Of a stretch of DNA of 64,000 nucleotides, positions 16,301-24,256 are shown in pieces. Location of the stretch: the NCBI RefSeq assembly GCF_039649665.1, contig NZ_JBDJAW010000018.1:62001-126000 (forward strand), read 5' to 3'. Made by a program: the position numbers and the translations under genes. The notes beneath the pieces are model-generated. The model ran no database searches, had not been told where the DNA came from, and worked only from the letters and a program-made list of their open reading frames with translations. How positions within the stretch are numbered: position 1 is the first letter of the stretch; each line of letters begins with the position of its first letter. The stretch is from Microbispora sp. ZYX-F-249 (GTDB taxonomy: Bacteria > Actinomycetota > Actinomycetes > Streptosporangiales > Streptosporangiaceae).

Positions 16301-19060
16301 CCCGCCGGGGGCCCCGGCCACGCCGCGTACGCGCTCCTCCTCGAAGGCCAGCCACGTGTCGAGGATCTCCTGGTAGAGACCGGCGGCGCTGATCGCCTCC
16401 CCGGCCTGGGCCACGGCGCGCAGCCGTTCGGCAGGCAGGTCGGCGATGAAGCTGAGCATTCGGGGGTTGTGCGCCAGGCCGAGCAGGTCGGCGATGCCCG
16501 TGAGCAGGGCCATCCGTTCGTCGGCCGCCTGCCGCGAGCCGTACCGGTTGACCAGGTACGCGCGGATCTGCTCCTCGGTGAACTCCTCGATGCTGAGCAC
16601 CCGGCGGTTGGGCAGCAGGCCGACCTTCTCCCCGAGGGCGGTCATCACCTGGCTGCGCGACTTGAAGTGCTGGGTGCGCCCGGCCACGACGATCTTCGCC
16701 TTGTCCTCCGCCGCGCGCAGCAGCGTGTCGAGGTGGTCGGCCGCCCGTTCGTACGTCACGCGGGTGACGAGTTCGTCGAAGCCGTCGAACAGCAGCACGA
16801 TGCGGCCCTGGCGCAGCATGTAGTGGAACGCCTTGAGGTCGATCAGCTCCTCGCCGTGGTTGGCGAGGTGCGCCGCGACCAGCCCGGCGACCGAGTGCGC
16901 CTTGTCGAGGGCGCGCAGCTCGATCAGGATCGGCGTGAGGTGCGGCAGCTCGGCGGGGATGCGCCGGGCCACCTCGCGCAGCGAGAACGTCTTGCCCCGG
17001 CCGAAATCGCCGAGCACGAGCGCGAACCGCCCGTGGTCGGCCGCGAGCAGCCGCATCAGCTCGCCGGTCAGGTCGTCGCGCACCTCGCCGCCGGTCCGGT
17101 CGAGCTCCCGGAACCGCTGCGGCACGTACAGCTCGGGCGGATAGCGGCGGTCGCCGCGCAACCTGGCCGTCTGCCCCGCCACGTAGGACGACAGGTCGAG
17201 CAGGCCCTGGAACTCGGTGAAGCTGCGCAGCCGCAGCCCGCGCCGCAGGGCGTCGTCGCGTAATGCTCGCGGCGGCTGGGGTCCCTGGTAGACCAGCTCG
17301 GCGGCGTGCTCCAGCCCCGCCGCGTGGACGTGGCCGAGGAACGCCTCGACCCGGTCCTGGCTCAGCTCCCCGGCGTGCGCGCCGATGAGGACCTGGCGCA
17401 CGAACCCGTCCTCGGGGTGGGTGACGAGCAGGCGCGGGGGCTCGCCCGCGACGCGGCGGATCTTGGCCCGTTCGAAGCGGGTCTCGCAGACCTCGGCGAT
17501 CCGGTCCAGCAGCAGGTCGGCCGGGCCCGCGGGCTCCTCGGGCTCCGGCGCCGGCTCGGGAGGGGCCGCCGCGGGGGCCTGTGGCCGCCAGCCGCGCCAG
17601 CCGTACGGCAGGACCTCGGGGTCGCGCAGCTCGGGGCGGTCCCGGGTCCACCGGCGCAGCCCCTCCGCAGTGAGCTGGAGGATCTGGTGGCGGCCCGGGG
17701 CGAGCGCGGGCACGCACGGCAGCCCCTCCAGCTCCCACACCTCCTCCGGCCCGCCGCGCCGCGCGTCGCGGCCGTGGACGAGCAGGTCGAGCCGGGAGCC
17801 GAGCAGCCGTTCCAGGGTGGCGGCGTCGCGCAGGCCGGAGCGCGGGGGATGGGCGACGGCGCCGATCCGCAGCCATCCCTCGAACGGCCGCAGCCGCTCG
17901 GCGAACCACGCCGCCTGTGCCTCGCCGACGAAGCCGTGGTCGTCCTCCTCGCGGTGGCTCATCGCGATCGTGGAGTTGACCCCGGCGACGACGGTGCGCA
18001 GCTCGGGCAGCTCGAACAGCGTCCAGGGCTGGGCGCTGTCGAAGGCCGGGCCGTCGAGGCCCTGGTACAGCTCCCCGAAGAGCGTGGAGAAGTGCCGCCA
18101 CTTCGGCCAGTACGGCGGCTGGGGGCGCACGTCGTCGGCCTCGCAGGTCGCGAAGTAGGCCCGGCAGGCCGCCTTGGTGACGTCGCGGGGTCCGGGCACG
18201 ACGACCAGCCGTCCGGGTTCCAGCCCCAGCAGCACCCGCAGCCCGGTGAGGAACGCGAGGGCCTGCTCGCACTCGCGGATGCTGCCCGACTCGGTGAGGT
18301 CGCCGGTCACCATCAGCAGGTCGGGCCGGGGGACCCCGGCGTCGGCGAGGCGGGTCAGGTCGGCCCACACGCTCGCCTGCAGCTCGCCCGCGTCGAGCGG
18401 CTCGTCGGCCTCCGCCAGCCCGCGCCCGAACCGCGGCCCGGCGACGTGCAGCACGGTCACCGAGGAGGCGCCGCCCGCGCGCTCGGCCGTCGGGAAGGAC
18501 GGTTCGGCGGCCGGGGTGCGCCGGGGCCTGGGCACCCGTACGGCGGGGGGCGCGGGGTCGGCGGCGGGCTGGAGGGCATGCCTGCCCGGCTCGGCCGGGA
18601 ACCGGGGTGGTTCGGCCGGCTTGGCCCGGCCGGCCAGCGCCTGCCGGATCCGGGTCAGCAGCAGCCGCCGCGCCTCGGCGGGATCGGTCACGCCGAGGAG
18701 GTCCACCCAGGTGATCGTGGACAGCAGGCCGTCGAGCGGGCAGTCCTCCAGCCGGACCGTCACGAGCTTGTTGGACGGGTTGTCCGGATCGGCGCGCAGC
18801 GCCGCCTGCCACTCGAGCCTGCCGTACCGGGAACCCAGGTAGTTGCGGGTGAGGACCGCGACGACCAGGTCGGCCTCGCTGACCCCGCGGTCCATGAAGT
18901 CGATGAAGTTGGTGCCCGGCACGAAGTCCCACGCCTGCAGCATCGTGCGGTAGCCGGCGGCTTCGAGCTGCCAGGCGATCCAGGTCGCCCACCGCTCGTC
19001 GGCGGGGGAGTAGCTGACGAAGATCTCGGTCCGCGCGTCCCCCCGCCCGCTGTGCGTCAT
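13280..19060 (-). CDS. TIR - degenerate phosphoesterase - NACHT - pentapeptide - WD40 STAND protein
   Basis: A 1926-residue signal-transduction ATPase. In order: a TIR_2 domain (residues about 11-150; IFVSYSPADERWATWIAWQL, putative NADase Glu at 83 in GRLEWQ); a Pro-rich linker; a calcineurin-like phosphoesterase domain (about 200-435) in which only D254 (TGDLT), D293 and H404 remain while other metal ligands are lost (HVAGPRFG, VPGPRD, VHGRDA); a 100-residue alpha/beta segment possibly of nuclease-like fold (weak); a NACHT ATPase (Walker A GDFGRGKT at 684-691, Walker B LLFDGFDEL at 756-764, sensor VVAGRTQHF); a helical region; pentapeptide repeats (about 1107-1200); 15 WD40 repeats (about 1254-1890); and a conserved-looking tail. 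ATG 19060 has no ribosome site and appears leaderless. The architecture suits an NLR-like anti-phage or suicide sensor; this function is inferred. Confidence 0.88.
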   Translation of the reverse strand: MTHSGRGDARTEIFVSYSPADERWATWIAWQLEAAGYRTMLQAWDFVPGTNFIDFMDRGVSEADLVVAVLTRNYLGSRYGRLEWQAALRADPDNPSNKLVTVRLEDCPLDGLLSTITWVDLLGVTDPAEARRLLLTRIRQALAGRAKPAEPPRFPAEPGRHALQPAADPAPPAVRVPRPRRTPAAEPSFPTAERAGGASSVTVLHVAGPRFGRGLAEADEPLDAGELQASVWADLTRLADAGVPRPDLLMVTGDLTESGSIRECEQALAFLTGLRVLLGLEPGRLVVVPGPRDVTKAACRAYFATCEADDVRPQPPYWPKWRHFSTLFGELYQGLDGPAFDSAQPWTLFELPELRTVVAGVNSTIAMSHREEDDHGFVGEAQAAWFAERLRPFEGWLRIGAVAHPPRSGLRDAATLERLLGSRLDLLVHGRDARRGGPEEVWELEGLPCVPALAPGRHQILQLTAEGLRRWTRDRPELRDPEVLPYGWRGWRPQAPAAAPPEPAPEPEEPAGPADLLLDRIAEVCETRFERAKIRRVAGEPPRLLVTHPEDGFVRQVLIGAHAGELSQDRVEAFLGHVHAAGLEHAAELVYQGPQPPRALRDDALRRGLRLRSFTEFQGLLDLSSYVAGQTARLRGDRRYPPELYVPQRFRELDRTGGEVRDDLTGELMRLLAADHGRFALVLGDFGRGKTFSLREVARRIPAELPHLTPILIELRALDKAHSVAGLVAAHLANHGEELIDLKAFHYMLRQGRIVLLFDGFDELVTRVTYERAADHLDTLLRAAEDKAKIVVAGRTQHFKSRSQVMTALGEKVGLLPNRRVLSIEEFTEEQIRAYLVNRYGSRQAADERMALLTGIADLLGLAHNPRMLSFIADLPAERLRAVAQAGEAISAAGLYQEILDTWLAFEEERVRGVAGAPGGLTREELWRAATTLALRLWETGETYLRPAELAEAADTLTGLAADTQARVPYGPGADPGSSRPPVGDGAGTAGAQGNPGAQGVSRLTPEQAVHAVGAGSLLVRTDEGLFGFIHASVVEWLVARHLADSLGTGHAGGLGLRPLSALAVDFLCDLADASRLQAWAARTLASPGAGDVARANAIKVTTRLRTSARTDLRGARLSGEDLSYRELQGVDLTGADLTDARLVGADLSHAVLRDARLAGARLDEAVLVGADLRGADFTRARLARADLRDAAVEGSRWDRAALIDVTGVPRGAPELRGAAVAPGGSGADGGRVGAEPAPAVVGVPYGYHFESSRLPEPVAYRPDGGVLALGGEDGGVLVCDSVTGSVLRTLQGHRGRVYKVAYGEAGLVTGASDGTVRVWDPATGEPSHVLRAHAEGVWPVVTSGDLVAAGGADGIMRVWRSGEPVWELPGHTAPIYTAVFLPGLLVTGDSAGAIRVWDLATGRVRHHLQGHSGAVYRLVLSPDGTCLAAGDGQGVLRVWDPRTGAALHELTGHPGRIYTLAFHPEGRLLASGDTEGAVRLWDPVTGAAAGSLPGHRGAVYQVLFDPTGELLATGDSDGVVRLWDHRTGQSRAELTGHRGSVWPFAFRRDGRQLATCSNDGTARLWDPHTGQCVQTLRGHGRRVTSVRFSADGGMLAACGNDGYVRLWDPATGRRLRSLTGTADRLVSAVFSPAGPLLATASNDGGVYLWNPAAGTYERELNVETDHVWAEAFSPDGQLLATANDDDSVRLWYRPSGRQVANLTGHRGRVRSIAFSPDGRLVATGCDDRKVRLWDAPTGRWVATLSGHGDRVYAVAFSPSGDLLASASNDGTARLWDAASGECLRVLDGGGRLWTAAFSPSGDLLATAGDDLAVHLWDPASGARAGSLAGHGRRIWSVAFHPSGDVLASAGDDGVVILWDVARREPRATLLGLSEGWAAYSPSGLYKLEGDVTGQFWYVIGMCRFEPGELDEYLPEVRRLALDEPF

Positions 19061-19068
19061 GAGGCCCA

Positions 19069-19074
19069 GTATTA
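19069..19074 (-). promoter_or_regulatory. Candidate -10 box for the TIR/NACHT gene
   Basis: On the minus strand TAATAC ends 8 nt before ATG 19060, consistent with a leaderless mRNA. The -35 region is poor. The divergent transporter start lies 78 bp away. Confidence 0.35.
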
Positions 19075-19126
19075 CCGCTGCCACCGACGGTTTGGAGGGG
19101 GTTCGATCATCATCCGGCCGCCGATA

Positions 19127-19132
19127 TAGGGT
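19127..19132 (+). promoter_or_regulatory. Candidate -10 box for the transporter gene
   Basis: TAGGGT (within TATAGGGT from 19125) ends 6 nt before GTG 19139; the transcript would be leaderless. Confidence 0.4.
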
Positions 19133-19138
19133 GTGCGC

Positions 19139-20329
19139 GTGGCGACCGGGCTGCGGCGACTCAGCGTTCTCGACTGGATCAGGTTCGGGCTGCTCGCGGC
19201 GGGGCTGGTCTTCGTGGCCACCGGCCTGCTGCCGGCCGAGGAGGCCCGGGACAGCATCGAGCGCATCGCCCCTCTGCTGCTGTTCCTCGGCGCGGTCATC
19301 GTGCTGGCGGAGCTGACCAAGGAGGCGCAGGTCTTCGACGTTATCGCGACCCGCATCGCGATCGTCGGCCGGGGCAGCTACGCCACTCTCTTCCTGTTCT
19401 GTACGGCTTTCGCCTCGCTGGTCACGATCTTCCTCAACCTGGACACCACGGCCGTCCTGCTTACCCCGGTCATGCTGGCCCTGGCGCCGCGCGCGAAGAT
19501 CGCGCCGCTGCCGCTCGTGATGACCACGGTCTGGCTGGCCAACACCGCGAGCCTGCTGCTTCCGGTCTCCAACCTCACCAACCTGCTCGCCATGAACCGG
19601 GTCGCGCTGACCACGCAGGAGTTCGCCGCGCGGATGTGGGCCCCGCAGGCGGTGTCGATCGCGGTGACGATGGCGTTCCTGTGGGCGTTCTACTGGCGGC
19701 GGGGCGAGCGCGGCGAGGACCGCTACGAGCCGCCGCCGCCGGTGCCGGTGGCCGACCGGGTGCTGTTCGGCGTCGCGGGGGTGGCGTGCCTGCTGTTCAT
19801 CGCCGCGATCCTGGCGGGCGTGGAGATCGGCGTCGCGGCCCTCGTCGCGGCGGTCGCGGTGGTCGCCGCCTTCGCCTGGCGCGACCGGGCCAAGCTCGTG
19901 TGGGGCCTGATCCCCTGGCGGCTGCTGGTCTTCGTCACCGGGCTGTTCCTCGTGGTCCCGACGCTCAGCCGCCTCGGCCTGGCCGACGTCATGCGCGCGC
20001 TCGTCGGCGCGGGCGGCGACGGGGACGGCGCCTACCGCGCGGCCGCCGCCGGAGCCGCGCTGTCCAACGTGCTCAACAACCTCCCGGCGTACGTCGCGGG
20101 CGAGCAGGTCATCCCCGCGGCCAACCACACGCAGCTGCTGTCGCTGCTCGCGGGCACCAACCTGGGCCCCGTGATCACGCCCTGGGGCTCGCTCGCGACG
20201 CTGCTGTGGTTCGAGTGGTGCCGGCGGGGGGACGTGCGGGTGCCGCTGGCCAAGTTCGTCGCCACCGGCGCGGGCCTCGCCCTGGCCGGCCTCGCCGCCA
20301 CGGTCACCGTCCTGGTCCTCACCGCCTGA
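19139..20329 (+). CDS. ArsB/SLC13-type anion transporter (IT superfamily)
   Basis: Polytopic inner-membrane carrier of 396 residues with about ten TM helices. The duplicated re-entrant motifs of this superfamily are visible: FLNLDTTAVLLTPVMLALAP in the first half and AALSNVLNNLPAYVAG in the second. The family covers arsenite permeases, citrate/succinate and other anion transporters; the exact substrate is not evident, and no arsR, arsC or arsA gene is nearby. GTG 19139 was chosen over GTG 19133 from the -10 spacing. It is divergent from the TIR/NACHT gene and could be co-regulated with it. Confidence 0.8.
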   Translation: MATGLRRLSVLDWIRFGLLAAGLVFVATGLLPAEEARDSIERIAPLLLFLGAVIVLAELTKEAQVFDVIATRIAIVGRGSYATLFLFCTAFASLVTIFLNLDTTAVLLTPVMLALAPRAKIAPLPLVMTTVWLANTASLLLPVSNLTNLLAMNRVALTTQEFAARMWAPQAVSIAVTMAFLWAFYWRRGERGEDRYEPPPPVPVADRVLFGVAGVACLLFIAAILAGVEIGVAALVAAVAVVAAFAWRDRAKLVWGLIPWRLLVFVTGLFLVVPTLSRLGLADVMRALVGAGGDGDGAYRAAAAGAALSNVLNNLPAYVAGEQVIPAANHTQLLSLLAGTNLGPVITPWGSLATLLWFEWCRRGDVRVPLAKFVATGAGLALAGLAATVTVLVLTA

Positions 20330-20444
20330 GACGCCGACCGGCCGGTAGCCGGCCTACGGCTATGGTCACCGCTGAGAACGACACGGCGAAAAGTTGTGGG
20401 TTTCCTCATTCGCCGGATGGAGGGTCTTGGTATGGGATCGATGC

Positions 20445-21053
20445 GTGACAGATGAACAGAGCACGCCGAAGCGGCGCTTCCCCGCGGCGGACATCGCCAG
20501 AGTCAGCGTCTTCGCCGCGCTGATCGCCGTGCTCGGCCTGCCGGGCGCGCTGAACGTCTTCGGCGACGCGGTGCCGATCACGCTGCAGACGCTGGGCGTC
20601 ATGCTCGCCGGGGCGATCCTGGGCACGTGGCGGTCCGCCCTCGCCGTGACGGTCCTGCTCGTGCTGGTCGCCGCGGGGCTGCCCCTGCTGGCGGGCGGGC
20701 GCGGCGGGCTCGGCGTCTTCACCGGTCCCTCGGCCGGCTTCCTGCTCGGCTGGCTTCCCGGCGCGGCCCTGACCGGGTGGATCGTCGAACGCGGCGGACG
20801 CGCGCCGGGCACGCTCCGGCTGGTGATCGCCTGCCTGGCCGGCGGCGTCGGCGTGGTCTATCTGTGCGGCATCCCCGTGCAGGCCCTGGTCACCGGGCTG
20901 TCCCTGGGCAAGACCGCGCTGCTCAGCGCCGCCTTCCTGCCGGGCGACCTGGCCAAGGCGGCGCTGGCGTCGATCGTGGCGCGGGGCACCCAGCGGGCCT
21001 ACCCGGACGCCGTCCCGGCGGTGCACCGGGAGCGGCTGAGGGCAGGGGGGTGA
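20445..21053 (+). CDS. bioY: Biotin transporter substrate-binding subunit BioY
   Basis: S-component of an ECF vitamin transporter, about 202 residues and six TM helices. Family features seen: VPITLQTLGVMLAGAILG near the N-terminus, the AAGLPLLAGGRGGLGVFTGP loop, SAGFLLGWLPGA and VQALVTGLSLGKTA. GTG 20445 was chosen because it gives a short cytosolic lead and a TATGGG element lies 8 nt upstream. It opens a five-gene run (bioY, ligase, thiolase, bioM, bioN) with gaps of 7, 1, 0 and -4 bp. No biotin-repressor dyad was recognised upstream. Confidence 0.92.
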   Translation: MTDEQSTPKRRFPAADIARVSVFAALIAVLGLPGALNVFGDAVPITLQTLGVMLAGAILGTWRSALAVTVLLVLVAAGLPLLAGGRGGLGVFTGPSAGFLLGWLPGAALTGWIVERGGRAPGTLRLVIACLAGGVGVVYLCGIPVQALVTGLSLGKTALLSAAFLPGDLAKAALASIVARGTQRAYPDAVPAVHRERLRAGG

Positions 21054-21060
21054 CCCACCC

Positions 21061-22434
21061 GTGCCGGTAGCCGCGCAGGTCATGCGGCACGCCGCCGTCC
21101 GCCCCCGGCGGATCGCGGTGTCCGGTCCCGGGGGGGAGCTGACCTATGCCGAGCTCGCGGCCCGGGCGAGCCGCGCCGCACGCCGCCTCGCCGACGACGG
21201 CATCGGTCGCGGCGCGCTCGTCGCGACCGGCCAGGCCGACCCGGCGGCCCTGCTCGCCGCCGTGCTCGCCGCCGATCTGGCGGGGGTCACGCCGCTGCTG
21301 TGCGACCACGCCTGGAACGAGGAACGACGGGCGCAGGTCATGGCCGCGGTGCCGGTGGCCGCCGGCTTCGACGACCCGATCCCCGAGGCGGACGGCCCGC
21401 CCGTGCGGCACCGCCCCGGGCCGGACGACCTCACCTGGGCCTGCTTCAGCTCCGGCAGCACCGGCAGGCCCCGCGCCGTGGTGCGCGGCCGCGCCTCGTG
21501 GACGGGGTCGTTCGCCCATCTGGACGAGCTGACCGGCATCGGCCCCGGCGACGTCGTGCTGATCCCCGGTCCGCTGGTCTCCTCCCTGTACGGCTTCGCC
21601 GCCGTGCACGCACTGGCGGCGGGCGCGACGGCCGTGGTGCCCGGCCGGTGGTCGCCGGGCGCGCTGGCCGGGCAGTTGCGGCGGGCCACCGTGGTGCATG
21701 TGGTGCCGCACCGGCTGCCCGCCGTGCTGGACGCCCTGGCCGCGTCCGGGGGCCCGCTGCGCACCGCCGTGGTCGGCGGGGCGGCGATGGACGCCGGCGC
21801 CCGCACCCGCGCGGCGGCGGCCGGAGTGCGTGTGGTGTCCTATTACGGCGCCACCGAGCTGTCGTTCGTCGCCGTGGACGCCGACGGATCCGGGCTGCGG
21901 CCCTTCCCGGGCGTCGAGGTCGACGTCAGGGCGCTGCCCGGGCAGGCCCTCGGCGAGGTGTGGGTGCGCTCCCCGTGGCTCTGCGAGGGCTACCTGGCCG
22001 GTGCCACGGGCCCCCTCCGGCGGGACGCCGGCGGCTGGATGACGGTCGGCGACCTGGCGGAGCCGTACCGGCCGGGCGAGGTCCTGCGGCTGCGCGGCCG
22101 CGGCGACGGCGCGATCCAGACCGGCGGCGCCACCGTGGTGCCCGAGGACGTCGAGGAGGTGCTGAGGAAGGTGCCGGGAGTGGACGACGTGGTCGTGGTC
22201 GGCACGCCGCATCCGCACCTGGGCGCCGTGGTCACCGCGGTCGTCGAGGGCGAGGACGCGTCACGGGCGGCGCTGGAGGCGACGGCGCGCGCCGAGCTCG
22301 ACCCCGCGCAGCGCCCCCGCCGCTGGTACGCGGCCCGGTCCCTGCCCCGCACCCCCACCGGCAAGCCGGCCCGCGGCCTCGTCGCCGCCCGTCTCGCCGC
22401 CGGCGGCGACCCCGGCCTGCGAAGGCTCGGCTGA
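21061..22434 (+). CDS. Acyl-CoA/AMP-dependent ligase in biotin cluster (YhfT-like)
   Basis: ANL-superfamily adenylate-forming ligase of 457 residues, shorter than typical fatty-acyl-CoA ligases (about 550). ATP-binding motif FSSGSTGRPRAVV, the YYGATELS A5 motif, GEVWVRSPWLCEGYL, GWMTVGDLAE and the terminal catalytic-Lys motif PTGKPARG are all present. The arrangement bioY - ligase - thiolase parallels Bacillus yhfU-yhfT-yhfS, where the ligase and thiolase are unassigned members of the biotin regulon. A role in activating a pimelate-like or fatty-acid precursor is inference. GTG 21061 is 7 nt from the bioY stop. Confidence 0.85.
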   Translation: MPVAAQVMRHAAVRPRRIAVSGPGGELTYAELAARASRAARRLADDGIGRGALVATGQADPAALLAAVLAADLAGVTPLLCDHAWNEERRAQVMAAVPVAAGFDDPIPEADGPPVRHRPGPDDLTWACFSSGSTGRPRAVVRGRASWTGSFAHLDELTGIGPGDVVLIPGPLVSSLYGFAAVHALAAGATAVVPGRWSPGALAGQLRRATVVHVVPHRLPAVLDALAASGGPLRTAVVGGAAMDAGARTRAAAAGVRVVSYYGATELSFVAVDADGSGLRPFPGVEVDVRALPGQALGEVWVRSPWLCEGYLAGATGPLRRDAGGWMTVGDLAEPYRPGEVLRLRGRGDGAIQTGGATVVPEDVEEVLRKVPGVDDVVVVGTPHPHLGAVVTAVVEGEDASRAALEATARAELDPAQRPRRWYAARSLPRTPTGKPARGLVAARLAAGGDPGLRRLG

Positions 22435-22435
22435 C

Positions 22436-23581
22436 ATGGGCGAGCAGGCGGTCGTCGTCGCGGCCCGCCGCACTCCCATCGGCACCGCCGGCCACGCGTT
22501 CCGGGCCCTGACGGCCGACCGGCTCGCCGCGCCCGTCATCGGGGCGGTCGCCCGCGACGTGGCGCACCTCGGCGTTCCGGTCGACGACGTGGTGCTGGGC
22601 AACTGCACGGGACCCGGCGGCAACCTGGCGCGGGTCTGCGCGCTGGCCGCCGGTATGGGCCACGAGGTGCCCGGCGTCACCGTGGACCGGCAGTGCGGCA
22701 GCGGCCTCGCGGCGATCCTGGTGGCCGCCCAGGCGGTCCGCTGCGGCGACGCGGACCTGGTCGTCGCCGGGGGCGTCGAGAGCGCCTCGACCGCGCCGCT
22801 GCGGGCCCACCGGCACGAGGGTGAGCCCGCCGTGCCGTACGAGCGGGCGCCGTTCGCCCCCGAGGGGCACCCCGACCCGGACATGGGCCCCGCCGCCGAG
22901 GCGCTCGCCGCCGCGCGCGGCGTGACCAGGGAGCGCCAGGACGCGTACGCCCGCCGGAGCCACGCGCGGGCGCTGGCCGCCCGGGAAGCCGGCCGGTTCG
23001 CGCGCGAGATCGTCCCGATCGGCGGCCGGACCGACGACCAGCGCCCACGCGCGCTGCGCCCGGAATCGCTGGCCCGGCTGCCCGCCGCGTTCGTGCCGGG
23101 GGGTACGGTGACGGCCGGCAACTCCTCCCCGGTCAGCGACGGGGCCGCGGCGGTCGCGGTCGTGCCCGAGCGGCTGCGCGCGGCGGCCGGTCTGCCCGGT
23201 CTGCGCCTGCTGGCCGGCGCCGTCGCCGGCTGCGACCCCGCGCTGCCCGGGTGGGGCCCGGTGCCCGCCGTACGGCGGGTGCTGCGGCGGGCCGGAGCGG
23301 ACCTGGAGAGGGTGGCGGCGGTGGAGATCGTGGAGGCGTTCGCGGCGCAGGTGCTCGCGGTCACCGACGCGCTCGGCCTCGATCCCCTCGGCGCGGACTC
23401 CGGGCGCGTGTGCGCCGACGGCGGCGCGCTCGCCCTCGGCCACCCCTGGGGTGCGAGCGGCGCCGTGGTGGTGACCCGGCTGTTCAGCCGGCTGGCCGGG
23501 GCGGAGAAGGGGACGCTGGGCCTGGCGGCGGTCGCGGTCGGCGGCGGTCTCGGGATCGCCGCCCTGTTCGAGGTGGTGTGA
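22436..23581 (+). CDS. Thiolase-family protein in biotin cluster (YhfS-like), altered active site
   Basis: Thiolase fold protein, 381 residues. The nucleophile Cys87 (DRQCGSGLAAI) and the catalytic His motif GHPWGASG are present. Two other catalytic motifs are changed: NEAF reads VEAF (Val299), and the C-terminal CxGG motif reads AVGGG, so the second catalytic Cys is Ala367. A standard biosynthetic thiolase needs that Cys as acid/base, so ordinary acetoacetyl-CoA synthesis or cleavage is doubtful. It is between the ligase and the bioM ATPase and starts 1 nt after the ligase stop. It may be a divergent condensing enzyme or an acyl-transfer protein. Confidence 0.85.
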   Translation: MGEQAVVVAARRTPIGTAGHAFRALTADRLAAPVIGAVARDVAHLGVPVDDVVLGNCTGPGGNLARVCALAAGMGHEVPGVTVDRQCGSGLAAILVAAQAVRCGDADLVVAGGVESASTAPLRAHRHEGEPAVPYERAPFAPEGHPDPDMGPAAEALAAARGVTRERQDAYARRSHARALAAREAGRFAREIVPIGGRTDDQRPRALRPESLARLPAAFVPGGTVTAGNSSPVSDGAAAVAVVPERLRAAAGLPGLRLLAGAVAGCDPALPGWGPVPAVRRVLRRAGADLERVAAVEIVEAFAAQVLAVTDALGLDPLGADSGRVCADGGALALGHPWGASGAVVVTRLFSRLAGAEKGTLGLAAVAVGGGLGIAALFEVV

Positions 23582-24256
23582 GTGATCCGGCTGGAGGACG
23601 TCCATGTGCGGCTCGGGCAGCGGGAGGTGCTGCGCGGCGTCACGGCCACGCTGACCGAGCGCCGCGTGGGCGTGGTCGGGGCCAACGGCTCCGGCAAGAG
23701 CACACTCGCCCGGCTGATCAACGGGCTGGTCCTGCCGTCCTCGGGCACCGTGACGGTGTCCGGGCTCGACACCCGCCGCCACGCGGCCCGGATCAGGCGC
23801 GGCGTGGGGTTCCTGTTCACCGATCCGGACGCGCAGATCGTGATGCCCACGGTGGCCGAGGACGTGGCCTTCTCGCTGCGCCGCAAGGGGCTGGCGCGCG
23901 CGGAGGTCGAGCGCCGGGTGCGGGAGGTCCTGGAGAGGTACGGCCTGGCCGAGCACGCCGACCATCCCGCCCATCACCTGTCCGGCGGCCAGAAGCAACT
24001 GCTCGCCCTCTGCTCGGTCCTGGTGCTCGAACCGGAGATCCTGGTCATGGACGAGCCGACCACGCTGCTCGACCTGCGCCACTCCCGGCAGGTCGCGGCG
24101 CTGCTGCGGGACCTGCCGCAGCAGGTGGTCGTGGTCACCCACGACCTCGCGCTGCTGGAGGACTTCGACCGGGTGCTCGTTGTCGACGAGGGGCGGATCG
24201 TCGCCGACGCCGACCCCGCCACCGCGATCGGCCACTACCGGAAGACGATGGCGTGA
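23582..24256 (+). CDS. bioM: ECF transporter ATPase for biotin uptake
   Basis: ABC ATPase of 224 residues, CbiO/EcfA type. Walker A is GANGSGKST (residues about 33-41), Q-loop region FLFTDPDAQIVMPTV (the DPDxQ form typical of ECF ATPases), signature HLSGGQKQL, Walker B ILVMDEPTT and switch His in VVTHDLALL. GTG 23582 directly follows the thiolase stop, and its own stop overlaps the bioN start by 4 bp. With bioY and bioN it makes the complete BioMNY importer. Confidence 0.92.
   Translation: MIRLEDVHVRLGQREVLRGVTATLTERRVGVVGANGSGKSTLARLINGLVLPSSGTVTVSGLDTRRHAARIRRGVGFLFTDPDAQIVMPTVAEDVAFSLRRKGLARAEVERRVREVLERYGLAEHADHPAHHLSGGQKQLLALCSVLVLEPEILVMDEPTTLLDLRHSRQVAALLRDLPQQVVVVTHDLALLEDFDRVLVVDEGRIVADADPATAIGHYRKTMA

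Noticed and set aside
13356..17263. Long plus-strand open frames through the WD40 and NACHT region
   Set aside because: They are antisense to the 1926-residue protein and encode Arg/Pro/Gly/Val-rich sequence without domain motifs; high GC keeps the antisense frames open.
17760..18470. The phosphoesterase domain as an active nuclease or phosphatase
   Set aside because: Several metal ligands are replaced, so activity should not be assumed.
19139..20329. Transporter as arsenite efflux pump ArsB
   Set aside because: The fold fits, but no ars genes accompany it and the superfamily has many other anion substrates, so the specific name is not supported.
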